DNA from: Halomonas sp. LBP4
GTDB taxonomy: Bacteria > Pseudomonadota > Gammaproteobacteria > Pseudomonadales > Halomonadaceae
Direction of reading: 5' to 3'
Length of the DNA: 64,000 nt
Assembly (NCBI RefSeq): GCF_003202205.1
Contig: NZ_PDOG01000002.1
Span: 325,148-389,147 of the forward strand
Below the pieces are notes generated by a model. It was not told where the DNA came from and made no database searches. It saw only the letters and a program-made list of their open reading frames with translations. Of this stretch, positions 19,727 through 28,147 are shown one piece after another. The translations under genes were made by a program, and so were the position numbers. Within the stretch, counting starts at the first letter, position 1. The number at the start of each line of letters is the position of its first letter.

Positions 19727-20196
19727 GAACAATTCTCCTCGAGGACCTGATCGTCCACCATCAGTGCATAGTGATGAAACACCGTATCGCGCTGCCAGCC
19801 CAGCGACTCGTACAGCCTCTGGGCGCCCCGGTTCTCGATCTGGGTGGCCAGCTTCAGGTGCCTGACGCCGTTAGCCTGGGCCAGGTCGCGGGCGGCGTTC
19901 ATCAGCGCTCGGCCGATACCGCGCTGGCGCGCCCGGGGGGCGACGAAGAGATCGTTGAGCAGCCACAGCGGGGCCAGGCACACGGTGGAAATCAGCGGGT
20001 AGAGCTGCACGAAGCCGAGCAACTCGCCGTCCTCGCCTTCGTAGACCAGCAGGTGGGAATCGCCCAGGCCCAGGCGGTGCGCCAGGAAGTTCCGGGCACC
20101 GGCCGGGTCCGAAGGTTGGTCGTAGAACACCCGGTAACCGTCGAGCAGTTCGCCGAGGGCTTCGATATCGCGCAGCTTGGCATGACGCACCGACAT
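19723..20196 (-). CDS. GNAT N-acetyltransferase
   Basis: 157 residues. A compact single GNAT domain: LWLLNDLFVAPRARQRGIG contains the acetyl-CoA pyrophosphate loop (R-x-x-x-R-G-I-G), with NRGAQRLYESLGWQRD as the closing beta-alpha motif and an FYDQPSD substrate loop typical of GNATs annotated as diamine or amino-acid acetyltransferases. The substrate is unknown. Start ATG at 20196 with GGAGGA upstream. It is transcribed away from the MocR regulator at 20279, whose operator lies between them. Confidence 0.85.
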   Translation of the reverse strand: MSVRHAKLRDIEALGELLDGYRVFYDQPSDPAGARNFLAHRLGLGDSHLLVYEGEDGELLGFVQLYPLISTVCLAPLWLLNDLFVAPRARQRGIGRALMNAARDLAQANGVRHLKLATQIENRGAQRLYESLGWQRDTVFHHYALMVDDQVLEENCS

Positions 20197-20241
20197 GGAA
20201 AGGTCCTCCTGAGGGGTGACAGTCGCTCAGTCTGGCGGCAT

Positions 20242-20265
20242 ATTGGTTCCTCGATAAGAACCAAT
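20242..20265. promoter_or_regulatory. Palindromic operator between GNAT operon and MocR regulator
   Basis: ATTGGTTC (20242-20249), 8-base spacer, GAACCAAT (20258-20265): a perfect inverted repeat 13 bases before the regulator start and about 45 before the GNAT start. It fits an autoregulatory operator for the adjacent GntR/MocR protein. Confidence 0.6.
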
Positions 20266-20278
20266 TTTCGGGAAAATC

Positions 20279-21799
20279 ATGGAACCGGTTGTCGGTGACG
20301 AAGCGGACTGGGTAAGCGAGGCGCTGGGGCTCGAACTGGCCAGCCCGACCTCGGCGCCGCTGGCGCAACGGCTTTACCAGACGCTGCGCCGCTGGGTGCA
20401 GGAAGGCCGACTGGTCAGCGGTCAGCGGCTGCCGTCCTCGCGCCGCCTGGCACGCGAACTGAGCCTGGGCCGCAATACCGTGCTGGCGGCCATCGACCAG
20501 TTGATCGCCGAAGGTTTCCTGGAGAGCCGTCCCGGTGCCGGCACCTTCGTGGCGGATGTGGCGTTCGAGTCCGTGACGAGCCAGTCCGGCGAGACGCGTC
20601 CGCTGGCCGATCGGACCCTCGTGGGCGAGGCCGTGCTGTCGTCGCGTGGCGTGCGCCTGCTCGAGTTCTGCGCCAGCCTGGACGACCGCTTCGGGGCCTT
20701 CGCGCCCGGCGTGCCGGCGCTCGATCGCTTTCCCCATGCGCTCTGGCAGCGGCTGTTGCGACGCCATCTGCATGCGACACCCACCCAGTGGCTGGATTAC
20801 CAGGCTCAGGGCGGCGTGCCGGCGCTGCGCGAGGCGCTGTGCGACTATCTGCGGCTGTCGCGCTCAGTGCGTTGTCGCCCCGATCAGGTGCTGATCCTCC
20901 AGGGGGCGCAGCAGGGCTTCGAACTGATCGCGCGGATGCTCGGCGATGTCGGCGACCGGGTCTGGGTCGAGGAACCCGGCTACAATGGGGCCCAGGCCTG
21001 CTTCAGTGCGGCCGGTTTCGAGGTGGAAGCGGTGCCGGTGGATGCCGAGGGCATGAGCGTCGAACGTGCTCCCGTCGGAGGCGCCTCGCCCCGCCTGATC
21101 CATGTCACGCCCTCCCATCAATATCCCAGCGGTGTCACGATGAGCCTGGCGCGGCGCCTGGCGCTGCTCGAGGTCGCCGAGCGCCACCGCGCCTGGATCG
21201 TCGAGGACGACTACGACAGCGAGTTCCGCTATGGCCAGCGACCGATCGCCGCCCTGCAGGGGCTGGTCGACGGGGCCCGGGTGATCTATGTCGGGACCTT
21301 CAGCAAGGTGCTCTATCCGGGGCTGCGGCTGGGCTACCTGGTGCTGCCCGACCCCTTGGTGGTGCCGTTCCGGCGTGCCAATGCGCGCCTGCATCGCGAG
21401 GGGCAGTATCCGATGCAGGCGGCACTGGCCGAGTTCATCGCCCAAGGGCACTTCTCGCGCCATGTGCGGCGCATGCGTGACTGCTATCGCCGGCGACAGG
21501 CACGGCTGCGCGAGGCCCTGGCGCCGGCGGTGGCGCATGGCCTGAGGCTCTCCGAGGGCCAGGCCGGCATGCACCTGGTGGCCTGGCTCGACGATCCGGA
21601 AACCGAGCGGACGCTGGTCGCCAGGGCCGCCGGGCAGGGCGTCACGCTCTCGCCGCTGTCGCGCTATTACCTGCGCCGGCCGGGGCGCCCCGGCCTGGTG
21701 CTGGGCTATGCCGGAGCATGCGAGGACGAGATCGAGCGTGCCGGAAGCTGGCTGGCGCGCGAATGGGCAGCGGTCATCGGCGATCGATCCTGCCGCTGA
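20279..21799 (+). CDS. MocR-type regulator (GntR helix-turn-helix fused to aminotransferase fold)
   Basis: 506 residues. The GntR winged helix (about 25-95: LYQTLRRWVQEGRLVSG, LPSSRRLARELSLGRNTV, GAGTF) is fused to a fold-type I aminotransferase-like domain (about 140-500) with HVTPSHQYPSGVTMS, IVEDDYDSEFRY and the PLP-lysine region GTFSKVLYPGLRLGYL. MocR proteins sense PLP, PLP-amino-acid adducts or GABA-like ligands and usually control a divergent gene, here the two GNATs. The effector may therefore be an amine or amino acid that the acetyltransferases modify (inference). Confidence 0.9.
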   Translation: MEPVVGDEADWVSEALGLELASPTSAPLAQRLYQTLRRWVQEGRLVSGQRLPSSRRLARELSLGRNTVLAAIDQLIAEGFLESRPGAGTFVADVAFESVTSQSGETRPLADRTLVGEAVLSSRGVRLLEFCASLDDRFGAFAPGVPALDRFPHALWQRLLRRHLHATPTQWLDYQAQGGVPALREALCDYLRLSRSVRCRPDQVLILQGAQQGFELIARMLGDVGDRVWVEEPGYNGAQACFSAAGFEVEAVPVDAEGMSVERAPVGGASPRLIHVTPSHQYPSGVTMSLARRLALLEVAERHRAWIVEDDYDSEFRYGQRPIAALQGLVDGARVIYVGTFSKVLYPGLRLGYLVLPDPLVVPFRRANARLHREGQYPMQAALAEFIAQGHFSRHVRRMRDCYRRRQARLREALAPAVAHGLRLSEGQAGMHLVAWLDDPETERTLVARAAGQGVTLSPLSRYYLRRPGRPGLVLGYAGACEDEIERAGSWLAREWAAVIGDRSCR

Positions 21800-21848
21800 A
21801 CGGGCTCCTGCCCCTGTTCGAGCACTTCCCGGGGCTGTGGTACCGTTG

Positions 21849-24572
21849 ATGGTAGCGACAGCGTCGGCCGATCGCCTGCCGCCAGCCCCTCACCCGGAAC
21901 CGCCCTCGATGATCCATACCCCACCCGGCGACCGTCGCCAGTGCCGATCCCTCACCTTGCCAAACGGGCTCAGGATCCTGCTGCTTGCCGATCCTGCCGC
22001 CGACCAGGCGGCGGCCGCCATGAGCGTCGGCGCCGGGAGCGGCCAGGAGCCTCCCGATTGTGCGGGGCTGGCCCACCTGCTGGAGCACATGCTGTTCCTG
22101 GGCACGGAAAGGTACCCGGCGCCGGAGGATTTCCCGGCCTATATCCAGGGGCATGGCGGGCGCTATAACGCCACGACGGAGCTCGATCAGACCCGCTACT
22201 TCTTCGAGATCCCGCCGGCGCGGCTGGCCGATGCCCTGGACCGGTTCGCCCAGTTCTTCATCGCCCCGCGCCTGAGCATGTCGGCCATCGAGCAGGAACG
22301 TGAGGTGATCGATGCGGAGTATCGGGCACGCTTACAGGACGACGAGCAGCGGACCCTGGGCGTCATCAAGCAGGTGCTCGATCCGGCGCATCCCGCCAGC
22401 CGTTTTCTCGCCGGCAACCGGGACACCCTGGGGGCGGCCCCCGAGGTGCTGCGTCGGGCCCTGGTGGCCTTCCGGGAACGCCATTACACGGCCGCCAACC
22501 TGCAACTGGTGGTCGCCGGGCCGGCGTCGCTGGACAGCCTGGAGCGGCAGGTACGTCGCTATTTCGCCGACATTCCGTCCGGGACGATGCCGGAGCCGGC
22601 GGCCCCTCCGCCCCTGCTGCCGCCGGGGAGTCTCCCCCTGGGGCTGGAGCTGCAGCCGACGCATCGCTGCCATGAACTGCGCCTGTGCTTTCCGGTGCCC
22701 GCCCCACGGCCCGACGATTACCAGCAACCCTGGGAGTCCCTGGGGCAGCTGCTCGCGTTCCGCGGCCCCGGCAGCCTGCATGACCGGCTCATGGAGCGGG
22801 GGTGGCTCACGGACATCGACTGTTCGGTGCTGCTGGATACCCGCCCACAGGCGCTCTTCCAGATCAGGCTGAGCCTCACCCCCGATGGCATGGGCCACGC
22901 CCAGGCCATCACGGCGGCGGTGTTCACCTGCTTGCGGCGCATCGAGGCGGACGGCATCGCCGCCTGGCGCCATCGGGAACGACAGGTACTGGCCGACCAG
23001 GGCTTCCGGCGCGTGGCAACGGCGTCTGGCATGGAGTTCGTCAAGTCGCTGGCCCACCAGCTCCACCGCTATCCCGTCGCGGAAGCCCTGCGCGGCCCCT
23101 ACCGGCTGGATGACTTCCAGCCCCGCGTGATCCACGATTGCCTGGCCCACCTGGTCCCGGACAACCTGCTGGCGCTGACGATCGATCCCGCGGCCCCGGC
23201 CGAGCGCACGAGCCCCTGGTTCCCGGCGCCCTACCGGATCGTGGGAAGGCCCGACCCCGGGGGCGTCGAGGGGGAAGAGACTGCCGACTTCACGCTGCCG
23301 CCGCCCAACCCCTTCGTCATGGCGATACCCCCTATCGCGCCGGACACGAACGCCTCGCCCGTGCCCCGCCTGCTTCGCGACACCGGGCCGTGCCGGATCT
23401 GGTACCAGCCGCTCGCCCGGGAGGTGGACGCCCGAACCGATCTGTACCTGAACCTGGTGGCGGCCCAGCCGGCGACCACCCTGAGCGCCAGCGTCCTGAC
23501 CGAGCTGCTGATCGCCTGGCTGGAACGGGAGCTGGCCGGCGAGCTGCAGCAGGCACGGCTTGCCGGCCTGCAGGCGACGCTGAGTCGCCATCACCAGGGC
23601 ATCACGCTGAAAGCCAGCGGGTTGCCCGCGCAGCTCGAGAGGCTGCTGCAACGGCTGGCGGGCTGCCTGACCCGCACCCCGATCACGGCGGTCCGCTTCG
23701 GCCAGGCCCGGCAGGTGCTGCAGGCACGCTGGCGCCAGCAGCGGCACGACTATGCGTTCCGTCGCCTGCTGCAACTGCCCGCGGCACGACTGGGCTACGG
23801 CTTCAGCGAAGAGGAGCGCCTGGCCACGCTGGCAACGGTTCAGCCGGAGCAGTTGCAGGGCTTCCGACACGAGCTGCTGGACGCCGCGGGCCTCGACGGC
23901 CTGATGGCGGGCAACCTGGACCGGTCGCAAGCGCAGCAGTTGGCCGCGGTGCTGGAGGAGCGCCTGTTGATCGGTGACCGGCCACCGGCAAGGCGCCAGC
24001 CACCGGCGGTCATGCCGCTGCAGGCGGGGCAGGCCTACCACTATCGGCTCGAGGCGAGCCATCCCGACAGCGCGGTGGCGCTGTACCTGCCGGCCCCCGA
24101 TGCCTCGCCGCTGCAGGAGGCCCGTTATCGTCTGCTGTCCACGCTGCTGCACGATGCCTTCTTCCACCGGCTGCGCGTCGAACAGCAGCTGGGCTATGTG
24201 GTGTTGGCCCGCTACCTGCCCCTGCACGACCGCCCGGGGCTGATCCTGCTGGTGCAGTCGCCCTCGCTGTCGGTCACCGAGCTGCAACGGCAGATACGCC
24301 ACTTCCTGACGGCGCCCGACCGGTCGCCGCTCGGGCTCGATCCCGAACGCTTCGCTCACTACCGCGAGGGCCTGCTGCAGACCCTGGGGGCGCAACAGCG
24401 GCAGCCTGCCCATCGGGTGGAGCTGTACTGGTCCTGCCTGGCCGCGGGCGATACCCGTTTCCAGGGGCCCCGGCAGCTGCGGCAGGCCGTCGCCGACCTG
24501 ACCCTCGCGGAGCTTCAGCGGTTCTACCAGGCCCAGCTGCTGCCATCACCCTGGGTCTGGCTGCATACCTGA
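21849..24572 (+). CDS. Pitrilysin/insulinase-like zinc protease (M16)
   Basis: About 907 residues if the ATG at 21849 is used; the ATG at 21909 (MIHTPPGDRRQ) is equally plausible, since neither has a convincing ribosome-binding site. The catalytic inverse zinc motif HLLEH is near residue 76, and the distal Glu ligand lies in EREVIDAEYRARLQDDE. Four M16 domains fit the length. Unlike E. coli protease III, no signal peptide is evident from either start, so a cytoplasmic location or an unrecognised start should be considered. It degrades small peptides. It follows the MocR gene by about 50 bases and converges with the oxidoreductase. Confidence 0.85.
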   Translation: MVATASADRLPPAPHPEPPSMIHTPPGDRRQCRSLTLPNGLRILLLADPAADQAAAAMSVGAGSGQEPPDCAGLAHLLEHMLFLGTERYPAPEDFPAYIQGHGGRYNATTELDQTRYFFEIPPARLADALDRFAQFFIAPRLSMSAIEQEREVIDAEYRARLQDDEQRTLGVIKQVLDPAHPASRFLAGNRDTLGAAPEVLRRALVAFRERHYTAANLQLVVAGPASLDSLERQVRRYFADIPSGTMPEPAAPPPLLPPGSLPLGLELQPTHRCHELRLCFPVPAPRPDDYQQPWESLGQLLAFRGPGSLHDRLMERGWLTDIDCSVLLDTRPQALFQIRLSLTPDGMGHAQAITAAVFTCLRRIEADGIAAWRHRERQVLADQGFRRVATASGMEFVKSLAHQLHRYPVAEALRGPYRLDDFQPRVIHDCLAHLVPDNLLALTIDPAAPAERTSPWFPAPYRIVGRPDPGGVEGEETADFTLPPPNPFVMAIPPIAPDTNASPVPRLLRDTGPCRIWYQPLAREVDARTDLYLNLVAAQPATTLSASVLTELLIAWLERELAGELQQARLAGLQATLSRHHQGITLKASGLPAQLERLLQRLAGCLTRTPITAVRFGQARQVLQARWRQQRHDYAFRRLLQLPAARLGYGFSEEERLATLATVQPEQLQGFRHELLDAAGLDGLMAGNLDRSQAQQLAAVLEERLLIGDRPPARRQPPAVMPLQAGQAYHYRLEASHPDSAVALYLPAPDASPLQEARYRLLSTLLHDAFFHRLRVEQQLGYVVLARYLPLHDRPGLILLVQSPSLSVTELQRQIRHFLTAPDRSPLGLDPERFAHYREGLLQTLGAQQRQPAHRVELYWSCLAAGDTRFQGPRQLRQAVADLTLAELQRFYQAQLLPSPWVWLHT

Positions 24573-24605
24573 CGCCATGCGTTGCCGCCAGTGGGTCGGT
24601 GCCGC

Positions 24606-25355
24606 TCAGGGGCGCCACCGGGCCGGATGCTCGTCCCTGAGCATGCCGTGCTCGTCCCAGTCGTCCCAGCCGCTGAAGGGAATCGGGGCGGCCTCCTCGA
24701 GGGTGGCCAGCCGCCGGGCCCAGTTCGCCTTCGCGGTCTCGAGGTGGGCGCGGAAGTCCTCTTCCGCCTGGTAGCTGAGCCCGCCGCCCTGGACGCCGTA
24801 GGTGGCCTGTGGCGCCAGCACGCTCATGCCCAGGTAGTAGAGCGAGCAGTGCATGGGCCACATCAGGGTCGCCACGTCGCCGCCGCGGCCGTGCCGCGTG
24901 AAGGCCGGCGCCGGCGAACCGGTGGTCACCGAACAGATCGCACGCTTGCCACGAAAGCGCCCGCGATCGTAGCGCATGCTCCCGGAGTAGACCCCGCCAT
25001 AGACGCAGACCCGATCGAACCAGCCCTTGAGCATCGCCGGCAGGCCGTGCCACCAGAGGGGAAACTGCAGGATCACCAGGTCGGCACGCTCCAGACGGGC
25101 GATCTCGCGCCGCACGTCGTCGGGCAGGGTGCCGGCGTTGAAGGCGTGGCGCTGCTCGGTCAGTGGCAGGAACGTCTCCGACTCGGCGCGCTCGGCGAAG
25201 TGGGCCGGGTGCTCGACGGGGTCGAACCCCTCGGCGTAGAGGTCCGATACCTCGACGCTGTGGCCGAGGCGCTCGAGAGCCTCCACCGCCACGTCCTTCA
25301 GGGCGCCGTTGAAGGAGCGGGGCTCGGGATGGCAGTAGACGATCAGGGCATGCAT
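24606..25355 (-). CDS. NAD(P)H-dependent FMN oxidoreductase (quinone reductase/KefF-like)
   Basis: 249 residues. Flavodoxin-like fold: MHALIVYCHPEPRSFNGAL binds FMN phosphate, LVILQFPLWWHGLPAMLKGWFDRV is the conserved active-site block, and SVTTGSPAPAFTRHGRGGD fits the nicotinamide-side loop. Such enzymes make two-electron reductions of quinones and protect against electrophiles. The gene is divergent from a LysR regulator across 92 bases that contain a LysR-type palindrome, so it is the probable target. Confidence 0.88.
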   Translation of the reverse strand: MHALIVYCHPEPRSFNGALKDVAVEALERLGHSVEVSDLYAEGFDPVEHPAHFAERAESETFLPLTEQRHAFNAGTLPDDVRREIARLERADLVILQFPLWWHGLPAMLKGWFDRVCVYGGVYSGSMRYDRGRFRGKRAICSVTTGSPAPAFTRHGRGGDVATLMWPMHCSLYYLGMSVLAPQATYGVQGGGLSYQAEEDFRAHLETAKANWARRLATLEEAAPIPFSGWDDWDEHGMLRDEHPARWRP

Positions 25356-25406
25356 GGCGAGTCATCTCCTTGTCGCAGGGGTTGAACCCGCAGGCTAGCT
25401 TCTGCG

Positions 25407-25428
25407 ATATGGAACAGTAATTCCCTAT
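25407..25428. promoter_or_regulatory. LysR-type palindrome between oxidoreductase and LysR
   Basis: ATATGGAA (25407-25414), 6-base spacer CAGTAA, TTCCCTAT (25421-25428). The arms match in 7 of 8 positions and the layout suits a LysR recognition site. It lies 20 bases before the LysR start, suggesting negative autoregulation and activation of the divergent gene. Confidence 0.5.
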
Positions 25429-25447
25429 TCATGAAAGTGGAGCTTGC

Positions 25448-26311
25448 ATGAATGAACAACATCTCGGCTGGGATGACCTGCGCGTGGCGCTGGCGATCGC
25501 CGAGGCGGGGTCGCTGTCGGGGGCCGGACGCCGGCTGGGGCTGAGTCATGCCACGCTGTTCCGGCGTCTCAATGCCATCGAGCGACGCCTGGGGGTCAGG
25601 CTGTTCGAGCGGGCACGAACCGGCTATTCGCCGACGGTGGCGGGGGAGGAGCTCGCGGCGACGGCCGCGCGGGTGGAAGCCGAGGTCCTGCGTGCCGAAC
25701 GGCGCCTGGTGGGGCGCGACCTTCGGCTATCGGGAACGGTGCGGGTGACCACCACGGATACCCTGCTGATCGGCCTGCTGTCGCCGATCCTGGCCGACTT
25801 CCGTCGGGCCCATCCGGACATCGTGCTCGAGGTCGCGGTTTCCAACCAGCTGTTCAACCTCTCCCAGCGCGACGCCGACGTGGCGGTGCGGCCCTCGTCG
25901 TCGCCACCCGAGCATCTGGTGGGGCGGCGGGTCGGCAGCATCGCCCAGGCGATCTATGCCCGGGCCGACGGGGCGGGGGACGCCGCCGCCTGGATCGGGC
26001 CGGATCGCCACCTGGGCTATGCGCCGCTGGAGGCCTGGATGGCCGACAAGGGGGCCGACGCCCACTGCCGCTACCGCGTCGATACCCTGCTCGGCATGCT
26101 GGCCGCCGTGCGCGACGGCCTGGGCCGCGCCGTGCTGCCCTGCTACCTGGCCGACGCCGAGCCGTCGCTGACGCGCCTCGGCGAGCCGATTCCCGAGCTC
26201 GCCACCGAGCTGTGGCTGCTGACCCACCCCGACCTGCGCCGGGTGGCGCGTATCCGCGCCTTCCTGGCGTTCGTCGCCGAGGCGCTGGCGAGCCGTCTTC
26301 CTGCACCGTGA
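25448..26311 (+). CDS. LysR-family regulator
   Basis: 287 residues. N-terminal winged helix (GWDDLRVALAIAEAGSLSGA, LSHATLFRRLNAIERRL) and an effector domain from about residue 90. It is a clear paralogue of the LysR gene at 54057-54953: both share W-D-D-L-R at the start, VTTTDTL near residue 100, DVA[VI]RP, PPE[HN]L[VI]GRR and the C-terminal LTHPDLRR/LVHPDLRR block. The last eleven codons plus the stop were duplicated about 1 kb downstream along with the repeat-protein gene. Confidence 0.88.
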   Translation: MNEQHLGWDDLRVALAIAEAGSLSGAGRRLGLSHATLFRRLNAIERRLGVRLFERARTGYSPTVAGEELAATAARVEAEVLRAERRLVGRDLRLSGTVRVTTTDTLLIGLLSPILADFRRAHPDIVLEVAVSNQLFNLSQRDADVAVRPSSSPPEHLVGRRVGSIAQAIYARADGAGDAAAWIGPDRHLGYAPLEAWMADKGADAHCRYRVDTLLGMLAAVRDGLGRAVLPCYLADAEPSLTRLGEPIPELATELWLLTHPDLRRVARIRAFLAFVAEALASRLPAP

Positions 26312-26524
26312 TCGAGTATCGCCAGTCGTCCGGCGGCGAACCGTCCAGATCGGTAATGAAACCATCCTGGATGCTACGCTTATCGCCCTCGATTTGGGTC
26401 GCTCCTCCAGTTTCCGGGTAGGCTTCGGATGAACAACCTACCGAGAGATCACACCTAGGCATGATGATGACGCGACGCGATGGAAAGCGATTCCGAGTGA
26501 GAGCAGAACATACCCAATGAAAGA

Positions 26525-26545
26525 GCCCCTGCGAGAGGTAGGGGC
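26525..26545 (-). terminator. Rho-independent terminator of repeat protein gene A
   Basis: Read on the minus strand: GCCCCT, 9-base loop, AGGGGC, followed by TCTTTC, about 33 bases after the gene stop. The identical structure occurs in copy B. Confidence 0.65.
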
Positions 26546-26577
26546 CCTGAAGGTCATCAAGTAAAATGGAGTCTTTT

Positions 26578-26964
26578 TTAATAGTCGTAGCCATTCATGA
26601 ACGGATCATTGATCGGGTCATTCCGCTGGCTCGGGCTATTCAGCATGACGGGAGTGGTGGTTATATGCCCCCTAAAGGCAGGCTGGGTTATGTCTCGGGG
26701 ATCATTGACCGGATCACTCCGGAAGCTTGGGCTAAGATCTTTCGTAACGAGACCGTTCTCCGTCACAGGACCCCGAAAGGCCGCTTGGGTTATGTCTCGA
26801 GGATCATTGACCGGATTGCTCCGGAAGCTGGGGCTGATCATGTCCTCGCCGATAACGATCACCGCCGGCAGGGCCACCTCATCGGACAACGCCAGCGGAC
26901 TGATCATGAGGCCCATGGAAAAGCCGAGAATGCCAAACTTCTTGATAAGATTCGTGGAAATCAT
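26578..26964 (-). CDS. Exported tandem-repeat protein A, unknown function
   Basis: 128 residues; ATG at 26964 with GGGAGGTG upstream. Residues 1-27 form a signal peptide (basic LIKK, hydrophobic core, ISPLALS). After a conserved DEVALPAVIVIGEDM come three units of about 34 residues: the first two start SPSFRS[ND]PVNDPRDITQ and continue to AAFRGPVT, and the last is cut to SPSQRNDPINDPFMNGYDY. No Cys and no known domain. Base composition is lower in GC than the neighbours. A second copy lies at 27581-27973. It could be a cell-surface or secreted peptide, possibly processed into repeats, but no function can be assigned. Confidence 0.75.
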   Translation of the reverse strand: MISTNLIKKFGILGFSMGLMISPLALSDEVALPAVIVIGEDMISPSFRSNPVNDPRDITQAAFRGPVTENGLVTKDLSPSFRSDPVNDPRDITQPAFRGHITTTPVMLNSPSQRNDPINDPFMNGYDY

Positions 26965-27072
26965 GATGCACCTCCCACTTCGTTTCAGTTCAGGATAATG
27001 GTCAGGAGCACGGAGTGTGTTCCATGTAGCTTGGTAGAGGGAGGTGAAGTGAATCTTACAAAAAATTCTCGT

Positions 27073-27078
27073 ATTATA
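27073..27078 (-). promoter_or_regulatory. Candidate -10 box for repeat protein gene A
   Basis: TATAAT on the minus strand, about 110 bases before the gene start, in an A/T-rich stretch. Copy B has TACAAT at the equivalent place. No good -35 is visible, so an activator may be needed. Confidence 0.4.
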
Positions 27079-27140
27079 AATAACATTGTATTCTATGGGG
27101 TGGGTAAAATGTTATGTAAGGTTCGTGCTGGTTTCGTCGC

Positions 27141-27278
27141 CCGCGACTCCCACTCCGAGGATCGACTGCCGACTGGGCGAACGACCGACGGGCTGGTCGG
27201 CTTCACACCTGTCCGTAGCGTCCGGCCTCCTCGCCCAGCCAGCGGCGTAGGGTGTGCAGAAACCAGGGGATCATTCCA
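27141..27278. other. Spacer between the two duplicated units
   Basis: 138 GC-rich bases not shared between the copies. On the minus strand one frame ends IPWFLHTLRRWLGEEAGRYG and then a stop, which reads like the 3' end of a lost gene; I cannot name the family. Together with the flanks it completes the 616-base gap between the two repeat-protein genes. Confidence 0.35.
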
Positions 27279-27527
27279 CCGAGGCGCTGGCGAGCCGTCT
27301 TCCTGCACCGTGAGCGAGTATCGCCAGCCGTCCGGCGGCGAACCGTCCAGATCGGTAATGAAACCATCCTGGATGCTACGCTTATCGCCCTCGATTTGGG
27401 TCGCTCCTCCAGTTTCCGGGTAGGCTTCGGATGAACAACCTACCGAGAGATCACACCTAGCGCATGATGATGACGCGAAGCGATGGAAAGCGATCCCGAG
27501 TGAGAGCAGAACATACCCAATGAAAGA

Positions 27528-27548
27528 GCCCCTGCGAGAGGTAGGGGC
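27528..27548 (-). terminator. Rho-independent terminator of repeat protein gene B
   Basis: Same GCCCCT/AGGGGC hairpin and TCTTTC tract as in copy A, about 33 bases after the stop of gene B. Confidence 0.65.
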
Positions 27549-27580
27549 CCTGAAGGTCATCAAGTGAAATGGAGTCTTTT

Positions 27581-27973
27581 TTAATAGTCGTAGCCATTCA
27601 TGAGCGGATCATTGGCCGGATTACTCTGGAAGCTTGGGCTAAGATCTTCCGTAGCTAAACCGCTCGCGGTCACAGGACCCCGAAAGGCCGCTTGGGTTAT
27701 GTATCGGAAATCATTGACCGGATTGCTCCGGAAGCTTGGGCTAAGATCTGCCGTAGCGAAACCGTTCGCCGTCACAGGACCCCGAAAGGCCGCTTGGGTT
27801 ATGTCTCGAGGATCATTGACCGGATTGCTCTGGAAGCTGGGGGTGATCATGTCCTCGCCGATAACGATCACCGCCGGCAGGGCCACCTCATCGGACAACG
27901 CCAGCGGACTGATCATGAGGCCCATGGAAACGCCGAGTATGCCAAACTTCTTGATAAGATTCGGGGAAATCAT
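27581..27973 (-). CDS. Exported tandem-repeat protein B, unknown function
   Basis: 130 residues; I choose the ATG at 27973 (CGGGAGGTG upstream), which matches the start of copy A. Signal peptide and the DEVALPAVIVIGEDM segment are almost identical to A. It then has two full 34-residue units (SPSFRSNPVND...AAFRGPVT...DL; the first begins TPSFQS) and the same terminal partial unit ending MNGYDY. The unit-2/3 part differs from A: B keeps a regular second unit where A has a diverged HITTTPVMLN end. This suggests repeat turnover or conversion between copies. Confidence 0.75.
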   Translation of the reverse strand: MISPNLIKKFGILGVSMGLMISPLALSDEVALPAVIVIGEDMITPSFQSNPVNDPRDITQAAFRGPVTANGFATADLSPSFRSNPVNDFRYITQAAFRGPVTASGLATEDLSPSFQSNPANDPLMNGYDY

Positions 27974-28147
27974 GCTGCACCTCCCGCTGCGTTGCAGTTC
28001 AGGAAAAATAGTCAGGAGCACAGTGTGTGCTCTATACAGCTTAGTAGAGGGAGGTGGGGCTATCTTACAAAAGCTTTCGGATTGTAAATAATGTTATGGT
28101 CTATGGAGTGGATGAAATGTTATGTAAGGTTTGTGCTGATTTTATCG

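Larger units (their letters stand above)
26277..27140. repeat. Direct duplication, copy A (attached to intact LysR gene)
   Basis: About 864 bases, repeated at 27279-28147 in the same orientation. The copy begins inside the last codons of the LysR gene and ends upstream of the repeat-protein promoter. The first 315 bases, non-coding, differ from copy B at only about six positions, including a one-base indel. The gene and its upstream region are clearly more diverged. Because copy A continues an intact LysR gene, it is probably the original. It includes 26312-26577, in which I see no gene, only the terminator. Confidence 0.85.
27279..28147. repeat. Direct duplication, copy B
   Basis: Second copy of 26277-27140, offset 1002-1003 bases. 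It starts with the copied tail of the LysR gene, stop codon included, without the rest of that gene, which fixes the direction of copying. Upstream of the repeat-protein start (27974-28147) it is roughly four-fifths identical to copy A by eye, whereas the 3' flank (27279-27596) is nearly identical. Confidence 0.85.

Noticed and set aside
22332..24413. Open frame of about 690 codons on the minus strand
   Set aside because: Antisense shadow of the pitrilysin-like protease; no recognisable domain and no start signal.
27093..27563. Shared minus-strand frame in both duplication flanks (CDLSVGCSSEAYPETGG)
   Set aside because: It is open in both copies because the copies are nearly identical; there is no ribosome-binding site and it overlaps the terminator of the repeat-protein gene.
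27600..27975. Direct DNA repeats resembling a CRISPR array
   Set aside because: The 102-base periodicity keeps frame in a gene with signal peptide and ribosome-binding site; there are no short repeat/unique spacer units and no cas genes.
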